This document shows, in pieces, positions 28,734 through 39,146 of a stretch of DNA of 64,000 bases. This DNA comes from Rickettsia endosymbiont of Cantharis rufa. GTDB taxonomy: Bacteria; Pseudomonadota; Alphaproteobacteria; Rickettsiales; Rickettsiaceae. The position numbers and the translations under genes were made by a program. Below the pieces are notes generated by a model. It was not told the DNA's origin and did not search any database. It saw only the letters and a program-made list of their open reading frames with translations. The DNA lies in contig NZ_OZ032150.1 in assembly GCF_964026445.1 (NCBI RefSeq), forward strand, positions 868,001 to 932,000. Direction: 5' to 3'. The first letter of the stretch is position 1; each line of letters begins with the position of its first letter.

Positions 28734-31229
28734 CTATAATTGTCTCTGTTCTTGAATTAGCTCGAAGACTTCAACTGCGTCACCTTCTCTAATATCTTCG
28801 TAATTTTCAAATGCTATACCGCACTCATACCCTTCTCTAACTTCTTTAACTTCATCTTTAAAGCGTTTTAAAGTTTTGAGTTTTCCTTCATGGATAACTA
28901 CATTATCACGTAATAAACGTACACCTGCTCCTTTCTTAATAATACCTTTAGTTACGTAGCTACCGGCGATTTTGCCGATTTTGGTAATATTAAATACCTG
29001 TCTAATTGTTACACTTCCGATATATTGCTCTCTGATAATTGGATCAAGCATACCGCTCATAATAGCTTTTATATCATCAATTAAATTATATATTATACTA
29101 TAATATCGAATATCAACTTTTTCTTTTTCTGCTGCAGTTAAGGCATTTATCCCCGCTCTAACATTAAAGCCGATAATAATAGCCGAAGAAGCATGCGCAA
29201 GTGATACATCGGATTCCGTTATCGGACCTACACCACTATGAAGTATACGCAGTTTTATCTCATCACTCGGTAATTTTAATAAGCTACCTGAAATGGCTTC
29301 AACCGACCCCTGAACATCACCTTTGATAATTAAAGGTAGTTCCTTAATTTTACTATTACCGGAAGCTTTTAAAAATAAATCTTCTAAACTTGAACGCGGA
29401 GCAATAGATATTTTCTTTTCTTTAACAAGACGCATTCTGTATTCAGCTATATCTTTTGCTTGTTTGTCGTTTTGTACTACGTTAAATTTATCACCGGCAA
29501 AAGGTACTTCGTTTAGGCCTTGAATTTCTACAGGAACGGATGGAGTTGCTTCCGTTATTTCCAACCCCTTATCATTAGTCATCTTTTTAACTTTACCATA
29601 AGAGCTACCTGCTATTATAATATCACCATTTTTTAAAGTACCGCGTTGAACTAAGATAGTGGTTAGTGCTCCTCTTCCCTTTTCAATTTTCGATTCAATT
29701 ACAACACCTGCAGCCGCACCGAAAGGACTCGCTTTTAAATCCAGCATCTCTGCAATTAATAAAATTGCTTCTTCAAGTTTATTTAGGTTAATTTTCTTTA
29801 GTGCCGAGATAGGAATAACCATAACGTCACCACCTACCTCTTCACCTATAATTTCATGAATATATAACTCGTTTTTTACACGCTCAATATCAATATCAGG
29901 CTTATCAATCTTATTAATGGCTACAATTATAGGGACACCTGCTGCTTTTGCATGATTAATTGCCTCAACCGTTTGTGTTTTGATTCCATCATCTGCCGCA
30001 ACCACTATAATAACTATATCTGTTACTTTAGCACCTCTTGAACGCATTTCCGAAAAAGCTTCATGCCCAGGAGTATCAATAAAGGTAATTGCTCTACCGT
30101 CTGCAAGAGTTACTCTATAAGCACCGATATGCTGAGTGATTCCGCCTAGTTCACCTGCAGCAACATCTGTAGATTTAAGAGCGTCAAGTAATGAGGTTTT
30201 ACCGTGATCTACATGACCCATTACCGTCACAACCGGTGCACGTGTTCTTAAATCTTCAGCCTTATCATCGCTAATTAAAACATTTTCAACATCTGATTCT
30301 TGGACTCTTTTTACTGTATGCCCTAAATTTGTTGCAACTAGTTCCGCCGTATCAGCATCTATTGTTTGGCTGGCATTTGCAAGGATGCCGAGTTTCATTA
30401 ATTCTTTAATTACATCAACCACTCTTTCAGACATAGCATTTGCAAGATCTCCGACCCCGATAACTTCCGGTATCGTTACTTCTCTATATACTTTCTCAGG
30501 TGCTTGTGATACTAATTTACGTTTTTCTTTTTCTCTTGCTCTTCTTATAGAAGCAAGGCTTCTGGTTCTACCGCTACCGCTTTCGTCATCACCAAGCATA
30601 TTAAAAAGATCAGCTTTTTTAAATTTTTTCGACTCTTCTAGCTTAATCTTTGGTGGGACTACTTTACTCTCTGCTGTTTTATCTAATTCTTTCTCTGATT
30701 CTATACCGTAACGTGTTCGCATTCCTACTAAAGGTGACTTTATAAAAGTTTCTTCTTTCTTTTTAGGTGTTTGTGATGACATATCTTCTTGAACGGTTTT
30801 AGCACTAACTTCTACATCGCCTTTATTTTCTTCGGTATTTTGCTGTTTTTGTTCAACTTCTTTATCAGTTTCTAGCAGTTCTATTTTTGAGCTGGAAGAC
30901 TGGTTAATACTTGCAAGTTTACTTAAAGTGCTTATTTGTGAAGGGTCGTTTAATTTAGATTGTTCAGCAGCTTTTTTAAGAATAGATAAACGTCTGTTAA
31001 ATTCTTCCTTATTAGCATTAATAACGGTTTGATCTAAGCTATTTCTTTCTTTATTTAATGAAAGGGCAGTAGTACTACCGGTAGAGCTTTTTCTAACTTC
31101 TACTAGCGTTTTAGATTTAGCATTAACAAAGCTTTGGGCTCCTGTAAGAGAGTCAAAAGACTTATTGAGCGATAATTTTGAATTGCCAAGTGTCAACTTT
31201 TTGGGTTTGATTTCCTGGTTATCCGTCAT
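28734..31229 (-). CDS. infB: Translation initiation factor IF-2
   Basis: 831 residues. It delivers initiator tRNA to the 30S subunit in a GTP-dependent manner. A ~320-residue charged N-terminal region is followed by the G domain: [16 protein letters not shown] (G1) near residue 335, [10 protein letters not shown] (G2), [18 protein letters not shown] (G3), [10 protein letters not shown] (G4), ISALKK (G5). Then come domains II-IV ([77 protein letters not shown]). It is downstream of nusA with a palindromic repeat between, in the usual rimP-nusA-infB order. rbfA and truB do not follow; a repeat and the acidic repeat protein do. Confidence 0.97.
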   Translation of the reverse strand: MTDNQEIKPKKLTLGNSKLSLNKSFDSLTGAQSFVNAKSKTLVEVRKSSTGSTTALSLNKERNSLDQTVINANKEEFNRRLSILKKAAEQSKLNDPSQISTLSKLASINQSSSSKIELLETDKEVEQKQQNTEENKGDVEVSAKTVQEDMSSQTPKKKEETFIKSPLVGMRTRYGIESEKELDKTAESKVVPPKIKLEESKKFKKADLFNMLGDDESGSGRTRSLASIRRAREKEKRKLVSQAPEKVYREVTIPEVIGVGDLANAMSERVVDVIKELMKLGILANASQTIDADTAELVATNLGHTVKRVQESDVENVLISDDKAEDLRTRAPVVTVMGHVDHGKTSLLDALKSTDVAAGELGGITQHIGAYRVTLADGRAITFIDTPGHEAFSEMRSRGAKVTDIVIIVVAADDGIKTQTVEAINHAKAAGVPIIVAINKIDKPDIDIERVKNELYIHEIIGEEVGGDVMVIPISALKKINLNKLEEAILLIAEMLDLKASPFGAAAGVVIESKIEKGRGALTTILVQRGTLKNGDIIIAGSSYGKVKKMTNDKGLEITEATPSVPVEIQGLNEVPFAGDKFNVVQNDKQAKDIAEYRMRLVKEKKISIAPRSSLEDLFLKASGNSKIKELPLIIKGDVQGSVEAISGSLLKLPSDEIKLRILHSGVGPITESDVSLAHASSAIIIGFNVRAGINALTAAEKEKVDIRYYSIIYNLIDDIKAIMSGMLDPIIREQYIGSVTIRQVFNITKIGKIAGSYVTKGIIKKGAGVRLLRDNVVIHEGKLKTLKRFKDEVKEVREGYECGIAFENYEDIREGDAVEVFELIQEQRQL

Positions 31230-31271
31230 ATTTAAAACCTTTGTGTTTCTGTTTTTCCGTTTATTACTTTT

Positions 31272-31427
31272 ATGTCATTCACGCAGAAGCGGGAATCCAG
31301 TAATCTTTAACGTCATACCGCGACTTGTGAGCTAGATCTTAGGACTCAGACTGTGATACAAGATCCCGTGGTCAAGCCACGAGATGACATAAAAAATCTA
31401 GATTCCTGCTTTCGCAAGAATAATATC
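31272..31427. repeat. Dispersed double-hairpin repeat between nusA and infB
   Basis: Left arm ATGTCATTCACGCAGAAGCG, inner GATCCCGTGGTCAAGCCACG hairpin ending GATGACAT, then a further GATTCCTGCTTTCGCAAGAA half-arm. A mosaic of both repeat subtypes inserted inside the rimP-nusA-infB operon, where its hairpins could affect nusA-infB message stability. Confidence 0.8.
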
Positions 31428-31444
31428 ATCCTGAACCCCATCCT

Positions 31445-32956
31445 TTAACTATCTTTCAATTCACCATGCTGTCTAGCAGTTTTAATCAGCAATTTAATAT
31501 TTTCGTCCGTTATATTAGAATTTGGAGCTAAATTTTTAAATTCATTTACGCTCATCTCTCCTAAATCTTCTATAGTCTTTATACCATATTCGGCAAATTT
31601 TAATATTAATTCAAGCGATAATTCTAGTATATCTATTAATTCCTGCTCAACTCCTAGCTCCTCTAGCTTTTTGATAATCTTCTCATTTTTAAGGTCAACG
31701 TAATTAGTAGCGCGATTTTTAATCTCTACGGCCAGCTCTTCCTCAAAACCTTCAATTCTTGTTAAAGTACTAACTTCACTAGTTGCAATTTGTTCTACCG
31801 AATTAAATCCCGTTACCGATAAAAGCTGACCTATAACTTCTTCAACATCTAAGGCTTCCATAAATAATTCCGTAGAAGTTAAGAACTCTTCATTTCTTCT
31901 TTTTGATTCTTGCTCTTCGGTCATTATATCGATATTCCAACCGGTAAGCTTAGAAGCTAAACGGACATTCTGCCCTCTTCTACCTATTGCAATACTTTGA
32001 TTTTCTTGCGAAACTACTACTTCCACCTTATGCCTATCCTCATCAATCAAAATTTTTGTGATTTCCCCAGGTGCGAGCGGTACAAGGGCATTAACTATAA
32101 ATTGTGCAAGATCATTACTCCATAATACTATATCCATTTTCTCTCCGTTTAACTCATTTGTTACGGCTTTTACTCTATTACCTCTAATACCTACACATGA
32201 GCCTACAGGATCTATACTACTATCCGAAGCAAATACCGCTATTTTTGCTTTTGAGCCGGGATCACGTGCTACTGATTTTACTTGAATAATATCTTCAAGA
32301 ATTTCAGGTACTTCTAGCTTAAACAGCTTAACCAGCATTTGGTTATCTACTCTAGACAAGAAAATCTGCGGCCCTTTTGTTTCTTGTCTTACATCCTGTA
32401 CATATGCTTTTATACGATCATTAGGCTTAAAATTCTCGCCTTTAATTAATTGATCTTTTTTTATTATTGCTTCAGCACGACTCAAGTCAACTATTATATC
32501 ACCGTATTCTATTCTCTTAACTATCCCGTTTATAATCTCGCCTTTTCTATCTTTAAAGTCATAATATTGTTTTTCACGTTCAGCCTCTATAACACGTTGA
32601 GTTATAACTTGTTTTGCAGCTTGAGCCGATACTCTAGCATGATCAATCGGTGGTAAATATTCATATATCTCATCATCGATTTTAGCTTCCGGATTCTTTA
32701 TTAAAGCTTCTTCAAGTGAGATTTGCGTTAAGTAATCTTCTACATTTTCTACTATTTTTAAGATCCTTAAAAGATTTATCTCACCGGTTTTTCTATTTAT
32801 CTGGGCTTTAATATTATATTCATTACCGTATTTTTTTCGTCCTGCTACTTGTACCGCTTGTTCAACCGTTGAAATCAAAATTTCTTTTGATATTCCTTTC
32901 TCACGAGCTACAGAATCTATAATTTGTAAAATTTCTACGTTACCTATATTAGACAT
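31445..32956 (-). CDS. nusA: Transcription termination/antitermination protein NusA
   Basis: 503 residues. It binds RNA polymerase and nascent RNA. Domains in order: N-terminal polymerase-binding part (VAREKGISKEILISTVEQAV), S1 domain (KGEIINGIVKRIEYGDIIVD), KH1 (DPVGSCVGIRGNRVKAVTNE, VLWSNDLAQFIVNAL), KH2 (ENQSIAIGRRGQNVRLASKL), then two C-terminal acidic helix-hairpin modules (VEEVIGQLLSVTGFNSVEQI; ELILKFAEYGIKTIEDLGEM) as in proteobacterial NusA. Between rimP and infB. Confidence 0.97.
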   Translation of the reverse strand: MSNIGNVEILQIIDSVAREKGISKEILISTVEQAVQVAGRKKYGNEYNIKAQINRKTGEINLLRILKIVENVEDYLTQISLEEALIKNPEAKIDDEIYEYLPPIDHARVSAQAAKQVITQRVIEAEREKQYYDFKDRKGEIINGIVKRIEYGDIIVDLSRAEAIIKKDQLIKGENFKPNDRIKAYVQDVRQETKGPQIFLSRVDNQMLVKLFKLEVPEILEDIIQVKSVARDPGSKAKIAVFASDSSIDPVGSCVGIRGNRVKAVTNELNGEKMDIVLWSNDLAQFIVNALVPLAPGEITKILIDEDRHKVEVVVSQENQSIAIGRRGQNVRLASKLTGWNIDIMTEEQESKRRNEEFLTSTELFMEALDVEEVIGQLLSVTGFNSVEQIATSEVSTLTRIEGFEEELAVEIKNRATNYVDLKNEKIIKKLEELGVEQELIDILELSLELILKFAEYGIKTIEDLGEMSVNEFKNLAPNSNITDENIKLLIKTARQHGELKDS

Positions 32957-33115
32957 ACATTATCTCTTACCGCTTTTTAGGCCCTATAAAGATTTCTAGA
33001 AAGATTTAATTTTAGTTATTTTTTGCTGCAAATTACAAGATTTTTTTGAAATATGAATAACTATTTCTTCAAAAATCTTATTAATTTTCGCTAAAAAATA
33101 CCTTAAAATAAAAAA

Positions 33116-33616
33116 TCAATTAGAAACCTTCATAGAACCTAGTAATTTTTTAAATACTTCTTCCGTTAAAACTAGATTAGCGTTTTTAATTAAATCATAA
33201 TCTATTAGTACTTCTTGTTCTTCACATTTCAAATATATTTTATTATTTTCGGCTTTAATTATTTTACCCTGATAACGAGTTTTGCCATTCGATAATTCTT
33301 TAAGTTTGATTTTAACTTCTCTTTCTAAAAATCTTTTATAATTTTCAAACTTTACTAACGGACGTTCAAGACCGCTTGATGCTACTTCTAAAGAATATGC
33401 GTCTTCTATTAAATCTTCAACATCCAAAATAGCGGAGATAGTCCTACTTGCTTTAGTACAATCTTCCACAGATATTTTTTCATCGTTTAAACTATCAATC
33501 AATATCTCGACTACTTTAGGATTAACACCTTTAAACTTAACAAGAACTAACTCAAACCCCATATCCGTCAAGGATTCTTCTATTACGTTTGTTATTTGTT
33601 GTTCAATAGTTTGCAT
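33116..33616 (-). CDS. rimP: Ribosome maturation factor RimP
   Basis: 166 residues, typical length; needed for 30S assembly. Seen: [37 protein letters not shown], then the invariant [20 protein letters not shown] motif and an SH3-like C-terminal part ([16 protein letters not shown], read [15 protein letters not shown]). First gene of the operon with nusA 160 bp downstream. A strong hairpin terminator sits 17 bp upstream of its start (33633-33661). Confidence 0.95.
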   Translation of the reverse strand: MQTIEQQITNVIEESLTDMGFELVLVKFKGVNPKVVEILIDSLNDEKISVEDCTKASRTISAILDVEDLIEDAYSLEVASSGLERPLVKFENYKRFLEREVKIKLKELSNGKTRYQGKIIKAENNKIYLKCEEQEVLIDYDLIKNANLVLTEEVFKKLLGSMKVSN

Positions 33617-33632
33617 ATTTGGCGTTTATAAC

Positions 33633-33661
33633 AAAAAAGGTGGGATATCCCACCTTTTTTT
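33633..33661. terminator. Bidirectional intrinsic terminator/attenuator in front of rimP
   Basis: AAAAAAGGTGGGATATCCCA-CCTTTTTTT: a 10-bp G/C-rich stem with a T run on either strand. On the minus strand it lies between any upstream promoter and the rimP start codon 17 bp away, so it could end transcription from upstream or attenuate the rimP-nusA-infB operon, which encodes the termination factor NusA itself. Confidence 0.8.
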
Positions 33662-33838
33662 AAATTTTATAATGCTTATCCGTAACGAAAATACACTAAT
33701 TAGAATATATAAGCAATATTTAACTTTATATTTTTATAATATAACTAAATACCAAAAATTTTAAGGAAACGTGCTTCTATCTTTACTGTTTAAAAAGATA
33801 TTTATAATGAACTTCTTGTTAACTAAATAGTAAGATAT

Positions 33839-34132
33839 ATGTTTTTAAAATTTAAAAAAGCTTTTTCTTATTGTAATGTGATTTGTTTTATCATAGGAAT
33901 TTTTTGTCTTGTATTATTGTCAGAAGGATTATATGACAAGTATATTTTGTGGCAAGATCAAAAAACCTTCTTGTTTGACCGAGTAGCTATTAATTTAAGT
34001 ATCTTACTTTTATTTTTAGTAGCTCCTACCTATTTTGTAATAAAAGATCAGCTTTTTAAAAAAAACACTTTTTATGACATTTTATCTTGCTTATTATTTT
34101 GGTCTCTTTGCAATGTTTCATACTTTTGGTGA
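33839..34132 (+). CDS. Small membrane protein of unknown function
   Basis: 97 residues with three likely membrane segments (NVICFIIGIFCLVLLSEGLY; AINLSILLLFLVAPTYFVI; FYDILSCLLFWSLCNVSYFW) and a short basic N-terminus. No recognised family. It sits in the divergent gap between rimP and tlyA. Lack of homopolymer damage, a start near an AT-rich leader and consistent membrane pattern favour a real gene, but small hydrophobic ORFs occur by chance in AT-rich DNA. Confidence 0.5.
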   Translation: MFLKFKKAFSYCNVICFIIGIFCLVLLSEGLYDKYILWQDQKTFLFDRVAINLSILLLFLVAPTYFVIKDQLFKKNTFYDILSCLLFWSLCNVSYFW

Positions 34133-34161
34133 AATTTATTTTCTAGATAAATACTAACTGA

Positions 34162-34905
34162 TTATATTGATCTCTGCCCCACTATTAAAAACTCTTTATT
34201 CCCTTTAGCTCCTAGTATTGGACTTTCTATAATACCTAATATTTTAAAATTATATTCTTTCTCAAGCCAATCTTTTATTTTATCGCATACTTTTTGATGT
34301 AAGAGAGGATTTTTAATAATACCGCCTTTTTCAACTTCATGCTTTTCGACTTCAAACTGCGGCTTTATTAAGGCAACAATCATACAATCTTCTTTAGCTG
34401 AATTTAGTGGGGTTGGTAATATAGTAGTTAAACTAATAAAGCTGGCATCACAAACAATTAAATCAGGCTTTGTTGTTATTTGTTTATCGGTTAAATATCG
34501 TGCGTTAGTCTTCTCGAGCACTTTAATTTGTGGATTATCACGTAATTTAGGGTGAAGTTCACCATAACCGACATCTACTGCAAAGATTAATTTTGCTTTA
34601 CGCTCAAGTAACACTTCAGTAAAACCACCGGCGCTACTACCGACATCAATACAAACCAAATTTTCAAGATTAATTTTAAAATAATCCAAAGCAGCAATTA
34701 ACTTTAATGCCCCTCTTGAAACATAATTATGTTTCGGTAATTTTACTTTTATATCCGTGCTATTTATATTAACTTGTGTACCTGGTTTAGTTAACTGCTC
34801 ATGCTTATTATGTACTTTACCCTGAATAATTAAGCTTCGCGCTATGGTAATATCTGTTACAAAACCTTTTTGTAGCAAATACTTATCAAGCCTTATTTTA
34901 GTCAT
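34162..34905 (-). CDS. tlyA: TlyA-family rRNA 2'-O-methyltransferase
   Basis: 247 residues. N-terminal S4 RNA-binding domain (MTKIRLDKYLLQKGFVTDIT, RSLIIQGKVHNKHEQLTKPG), then an RrmJ/FtsJ-type methyltransferase domain: VSRGALKLIAALDYF, the SAM loop CIDVGSSAGGFTEVLLE, AVDVGYGELHPKLR, the K-D-K-E-like residues in LIVCDASFISLTTIL and LIKPQFEVEKHEVEKGGII. Family members methylate 16S/23S rRNA; older annotations call them hemolysin A. Its ATG overlaps the TGA of the broken ATPase gene upstream (34902-34905), showing the two were one operon. Confidence 0.93.
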   Translation of the reverse strand: MTKIRLDKYLLQKGFVTDITIARSLIIQGKVHNKHEQLTKPGTQVNINSTDIKVKLPKHNYVSRGALKLIAALDYFKINLENLVCIDVGSSAGGFTEVLLERKAKLIFAVDVGYGELHPKLRDNPQIKVLEKTNARYLTDKQITTKPDLIVCDASFISLTTILPTPLNSAKEDCMIVALIKPQFEVEKHEVEKGGIIKNPLLHQKVCDKIKDWLEKEYNFKILGIIESPILGAKGNKEFLIVGQRSI

Positions 34906-36060
34906 TTTAATATTTGAGTAATTTGTCCTAATGGGGTTAAATTAGTATTTAAAAAACTACCGTCATGTATTCCATTATAAACTAAATAATTTTCAATATT
35001 AGGATCAAATTTAGAAAAATAAGTTAGATTCTTAATAAAATCTTTCTGCAAAGTGGAGTTAAATTTAATCTCTATCGCTTTGATCTTACCGCCCCACTCA
35101 CCGACACAATCTATTTCATGCCCTGTTTTATCTCGCCAAAAATAAAAATTCGCCGGTAATCCTAAATTTAACCTACCTTTTAAAAGCTCTAATATAACTA
35201 AATTTTCATATAATGATCCTTTGAGGTAATGAGTTTCTAATTGTTTATATTACTCAATTCCTAATAAATTACAAGCAAGACCGGTGTCATAAAAATATAA
35301 TTTAGACATTTTTATAAGCCTTTTATTAAAATTTTTATAAAATGGATGAAGAAGGAAAATAATATAGCTAGCTTCTAATATATTAAGCCACTGCCTAGCC
35401 GTAGTATGTGAAATACCGCAATCTTGTGCTAAAGAGGAAAAATTTATAAGCTGCCCTACTCTGCCGGCACATAATTTTATAAAATTATGAAATTGATTCA
35501 GGTTGCCTATATTTTGTAATTGCCTTACATCTTGTTCAATATAAGTCTGAACATAGTTTGGATAAAAATCGAGCGAGGATATATTTAAATTATGCAAAGA
35601 AGGGTGTCCTCCTTTAAATATAGAAGTGAGGGGATTTTCTTGCTTCTGAATTTCAGCAAGGGTAAGAGGCAATAAAGTAACCATACCAACACGACCTGCG
35701 AGAGACTGCGTTATATTATGATTAAGTGCAAAATTTTGGGAACCGGTAATTATATAACGTTCTTTTTGGGGTGAGTCATCTACCACACCTTGTAAATAAG
35801 ATAATAGCTCAGGCACATGCTGCACTTCATCAAATATAGCCCCATCATAATATTTAGATAAAAATACACGTATATCATCTTTTGCTTGCCCCCTAGTATC
35901 TAAATCTTCTAACGGTATATAAGGTAAGTTAGGAAATAGCATTTTAGCTGGAGTAGTCTTCCCCGACTGTCTTGGTCCTGTAATACCGATTACCGGAAAA
36001 AAACTTAGAATACCGCTCTACTACTTCTTTTATGGAACGCTGGAACATATCTATAATCAT
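34902..36060 (-). pseudogene. AAA ATPase with DUF4143 domain, frameshift and nonsense
   Basis: From ATG 36060 (MIIDMFQRSIKEVVERYSKF) a shift in a run of seven A/T at ~35997 is needed to reach the Walker A motif (PVIGITGPRQSGKTTPAKML). The main open part (35942-35250) has the Walker B-like DGAIFDEVQHVPELL, ITGSQNF sensor and LAGRVGMVTLLPLTLAEI, then the winged-helix part (LAQDCGISHTTARQWLNILE). A TAA after CNLLGIE (~35252) precedes the DUF4143 nuclease-like C-terminus (LYENLVILELLKGRL, FYFWRDKTGHEIDCVGEWGG, IKAIEIKFNST). Function of the family is unsettled; bacterial copies decay often. Confidence 0.85.
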
Positions 36061-36120
36061 CTAATCGAATTTTATAATTTCAATTTAGCATATAATTATT
36101 TGGTTTTCAAGGATTACCGC

Positions 36121-37398
36121 TTAAACTCTGACTAATATATGTCTTTTTTTACCGGCAGAAAGTTTTATAACATTTTTATCGAGTAAAAAAGTAGTATTAA
36201 TTATCATATTCTCATCTGCGACTAACTCATCATTTATTTTAGCACCCTTCCCTCTTATAAGTTTACGTGCTTCCGATTTAGAGCTAGTAAGCCCCGCTTC
36301 ATGAAATAGCTCATATGCACTAATGCCCGCCTGTAATATTTCCGGTTCTAAAACAACCGTATGCAGGTTTTCATCGATTTCCCCTTGCTCAAATATCTTT
36401 ACCGCAGTTTCTAGAGCTGATTTTGCTGCTTGTTCTGAATGACAAAGCTTAGTTAGCTCGTAAGCAAGCTGTTTTTTAGCTGCATTAATATCTTCAGCCA
36501 CTAAGCTCTCAAATTTATTAAGCTCTTCCTCCGTTAACTCACTATATAATTTAGCAAATCTAATTACGTCGGCATCTTCACAATTACGCCAATATTGGTA
36601 ATAATCATATGGACTTAGCAATTCTTCATTAAGCCATACCGCTCCTGCCGCAGTTTTACCCATCTTAGCACCTGAGCTAGTCGTAAGTAGCGGCGTCGTC
36701 ATACCGAATACTTCTTTGCTGCTTATTTTACGAATTAAATCCGCTCCCATTACGATATTGCCCCATTGATCACTACCGCCAAGCTGCATGCTGCAATTAT
36801 AATGTTTGCTTAAATAGTAAAAATCATAGGCTTGCAATAACATATAGTTAAATTCTAAGAAGCTTAAATGCTGCTCACGCTCAAGCCTTAGCTTTACCGA
36901 ATCCATAGTAAGCATACGATTAACTGAGAAATAGCTACCAAAAGCCCGTAAGAAATCTAAATAATTAAGGGAGTCTAGCCACTCTGAATTATCTAGCATA
37001 ATAGCATCACTTTTACCGTCACCGAATTTAATAAATTTTGACAATGATTTTTTTATACCCTCGGCATTTTTAGCTATATCTTCTTTGTTTAAAATTTTGC
37101 GAGCTTCGTCTTTCCAAGTAGGATCACCGATTTTACTCGTACCTCCGCCGATAATCACAATAGGCTTATGCCCATGCTGCTGTAATAGTCGCAGGATCAT
37201 TATCTGCATTAAACTACCGATGTGAAGTGATGTAGCAGTACAATCAAACCCAATATAAGCAGCTATCTTAGTTTCTTTCGTTATATTAGTTAACCGATCT
37301 AAATCGGTACATTGATGGAAATATCCTTTGTTTATAAATTCTTCTATAAAAATCATATATTGTTCTAAATTTAAGTTTATTACTATAACGTATGTCAT
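36121..37398 (-). CDS. tyrS: Tyrosyl-tRNA synthetase
   Basis: Up to 425 residues. It charges tRNA-Tyr. Class I signatures: [20 protein letters not shown] with the HIGH-type [20 protein letters not shown] tyrosine pocket, [19 protein letters not shown], and the KMSKS loop as [11 protein letters not shown]. The C-terminal S4 domain is visible ([20 protein letters not shown]). The first 14 residues ([14 protein letters not shown]) do not look like the family, and the more probable start is the next Met ([11 protein letters not shown]), at 37356. A palindromic repeat lies just upstream. Confidence 0.96.
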   Translation of the reverse strand: MTYVIVINLNLEQYMIFIEEFINKGYFHQCTDLDRLTNITKETKIAAYIGFDCTATSLHIGSLMQIMILRLLQQHGHKPIVIIGGGTSKIGDPTWKDEARKILNKEDIAKNAEGIKKSLSKFIKFGDGKSDAIMLDNSEWLDSLNYLDFLRAFGSYFSVNRMLTMDSVKLRLEREQHLSFLEFNYMLLQAYDFYYLSKHYNCSMQLGGSDQWGNIVMGADLIRKISSKEVFGMTTPLLTTSSGAKMGKTAAGAVWLNEELLSPYDYYQYWRNCEDADVIRFAKLYSELTEEELNKFESLVAEDINAAKKQLAYELTKLCHSEQAAKSALETAVKIFEQGEIDENLHTVVLEPEILQAGISAYELFHEAGLTSSKSEARKLIRGKGAKINDELVADENMIINTTFLLDKNVIKLSAGKKRHILVRV

Positions 37399-37445
37399 CC
37401 CTAGCTAAAAGCGGCATTGCTCACATGGATCGAAAAATCTCCTCT

Positions 37446-37545
37446 ATGTCATCCCTGCGAAAGCAGGGATCCAGTACTTTAAAGCTTTTTAAAAGCTCGA
37501 TTTATCTCGCTTTACCCTAGATTCCTGCTTTCGCGGGGACGACAT
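37446..37545. repeat. Dispersed double-hairpin repeat upstream of tyrS
   Basis: ATGTCATCCCTGCGAAAGCA ... TTCCTGCTTTCGCGGGGACG ending CGACAT; the spacer contains AAAGCTCGATTTATCTCGCT, shared with the copies at 57733, 60875 and 61545. Confidence 0.85.
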
Positions 37546-37606
37546 AAGAGCCATACGGACACGAGCAACGCCTACGGCTGCATAGCTCACGATAAAATCT
37601 ATAGTT

Positions 37607-37858
37607 TTACAGTTTAGTAGCGTCTAAATGAATTAGCATATTAAGATAGGTTTGATAAGGTAAGCCATGTTTAGAAGCTTTAATTTTTATTGCTTCTATG
37701 TCATGCTCTGCAATCCTGATAGTAACGGATCTCTTTTTATTAAGATGTGCTTTTGCAGATTTTTGAAGCAAAGCTATTTCACTTTTATCATCAATTTTTT
37801 GCTGCTTTTCAAAAATATCTTCAATATCTTGTTCGTAAGGATCTAGTTTGATACTCAT
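37607..37858 (-). CDS. Ribbon-helix-helix antitoxin-like protein (CopG/BrnA type), no toxin partner seen
   Basis: 83 residues. The C-terminal 40 residues fit a ribbon-helix-helix: a beta strand RSVTIRIAEHDIEAIKIKAS and two helices (KHGLPYQTYLNMLIHLDA). The N-terminal half is acidic and helical (DPYEQDIEDIFEKQQKIDDK), as in antitoxins that wrap a toxin. No toxin gene precedes it within 100 bp, and the palindromic repeat lies downstream, so it looks like an orphan. It has a clear promoter with a symmetric element (37886-37919) that suits self-repression. Confidence 0.7.
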   Translation of the reverse strand: MSIKLDPYEQDIEDIFEKQQKIDDKSEIALLQKSAKAHLNKKRSVTIRIAEHDIEAIKIKASKHGLPYQTYLNMLIHLDATKL

Positions 37859-37885
37859 AACACAACTATTTTCAATGTTTAATTT

Positions 37886-37913
37886 ATTATAAATAATGTA
37901 AGTACTTTGTCAA
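37886..37913 (-). promoter_or_regulatory. Sigma-70 promoter with overlapping inverted repeat for the RHH protein
   Basis: On the minus strand: TTGACA (37908-37913), 16-bp spacer, TATAAT (37886-37891), 27 bp before the ATG. The -35 box lies inside AAGTATTGACAAAGTACTT, an AAGTA...TACTT inverted repeat that could be the operator of the RHH protein it drives. Confidence 0.7.
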
Positions 37914-37979
37914 TACTTGATATATTAGATTATCATGCGAGTAGTTGTAAATCCGTACATTGGATTTTGTGAAAGAAAT

Positions 37980-38851
37980 TTAATTTAATCTATTTTTTAG
38001 TTCTCTTTGTATCATAGGAAGTAAAATAAAAATTAAAACAGGTGATAAAGCAAATTTAAGCAAAAGTATGAGATTAAATAATATTGTTGAATTTTTTATT
38101 ACAGAAAAAGTTTTATAAAGAAAGAATAACAGGGTGAAACTAGTAATTATACCTATAGTTTTTTGAACATTATTTAAGATCAAATTATAATTATATTTAA
38201 AGCGAGTATATACGATACCATAACCCACTAAAGTTCCTATTGGTAATAAAAGCAGTGAGGAAAAAGGATTGTCTTTTCATAAAAAGAAACATATACCTAT
38301 CACAAAAGCCGATGTACAATAATAAGATTTAGCACTATTTTCCCATCTACTTATTTGTAGTTGCATAAAGTTACTTCTATAAAATAAAGAAATTAACATC
38401 CCAAAATCATACCGCCTATAACATCATATATACTATGTATTCCAAGATATAGGCGTGAAAACATAATATTAATAATCATTGCGATAGACATTATTTTTAA
38501 CGTTTTTGAATTAAATGATAAAAATATTATCATGAAGAGAGCGGTAGACACCTGTACATCTCCACTAGGGAAACCAAATGATCCATCATTAATAGGTAAC
38601 ATATGTAATGTACTAGGTGGACGAGGAATAGAAAAAGCCTTTTTAATAATAACATTCAGTAATGTTGCAAATGATATAATCCAGTCTAAATCCAAAAATA
38701 ATCTATTTCTTGGATTTAACCAATAGGCAATCGCAATAATTGTAATGTAAAAATAATCACTAGCGAAAAAAGGAAATATTTTAAATCAGCCAGTTAATAT
38801 TTCACTTCTAAAATTCAATATCCATTCAGGATTTATTTTAAATAACATCAT
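37980..38851 (-). pseudogene. PAP2-family membrane phosphatase, stops and frameshift
   Basis: From ATG 38851 (MMLFKINPEWILNFRSEILT) a TGA replaces an expected Trp (TG-W-FKIFPFF). The middle part (38695-38393) shows the three PAP2 motifs: KKAFSIPRPP (KxxxxxxRP), FPSGDVQ (normally PSGH, with the catalytic His here Asp) and SRLYLGIHSIYDVIGG (SRxxxxxHxxxD). A frameshift at 38396 (ILGC/ILGM) and a second TGA (FFL-KDNP) interrupt the C-terminal membrane helices, which continue to 37980. Lipid A or phosphatidate phosphatase would be typical of the family. Confidence 0.8.
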
Positions 38852-38980
38852 CACATATAGTATTTTTTAGAATAGTGTGGACATAACCACGGATACGATA
38901 GATGGTCAATGATAGAATATGTTTGTTAGATACTGTAGTAAAAAGTTTCTTAATTTTTTAAGAGTAATTAATATTATCTC

Positions 38981-39010
38981 TTGACATGTGACTAAATATT
39001 ATTGTATAAT
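38981..39010 (+). promoter_or_regulatory. Sigma-70 promoter upstream of the 39147 gene relic
   Basis: TTGACA (38981-38986), 18-bp spacer, TATAAT (39005-39010). The untranslated leader of ~130 bp ends at AAGGGAAAAA before ATG 39147. A near-consensus promoter in front of a dead gene. Confidence 0.65.
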
Positions 39011-39146
39011 GCCTTTAAGACAAAGAGAGGACCGTCGAAACGAATTATAATTTTTAGCCGCAATAAATTAACTAATTATTATTTATTAACTAGAAATTAG
39101 ATCTTAGTTAGTAATTAGATCAATAAATTTTTTAAGGGAAAAAATT

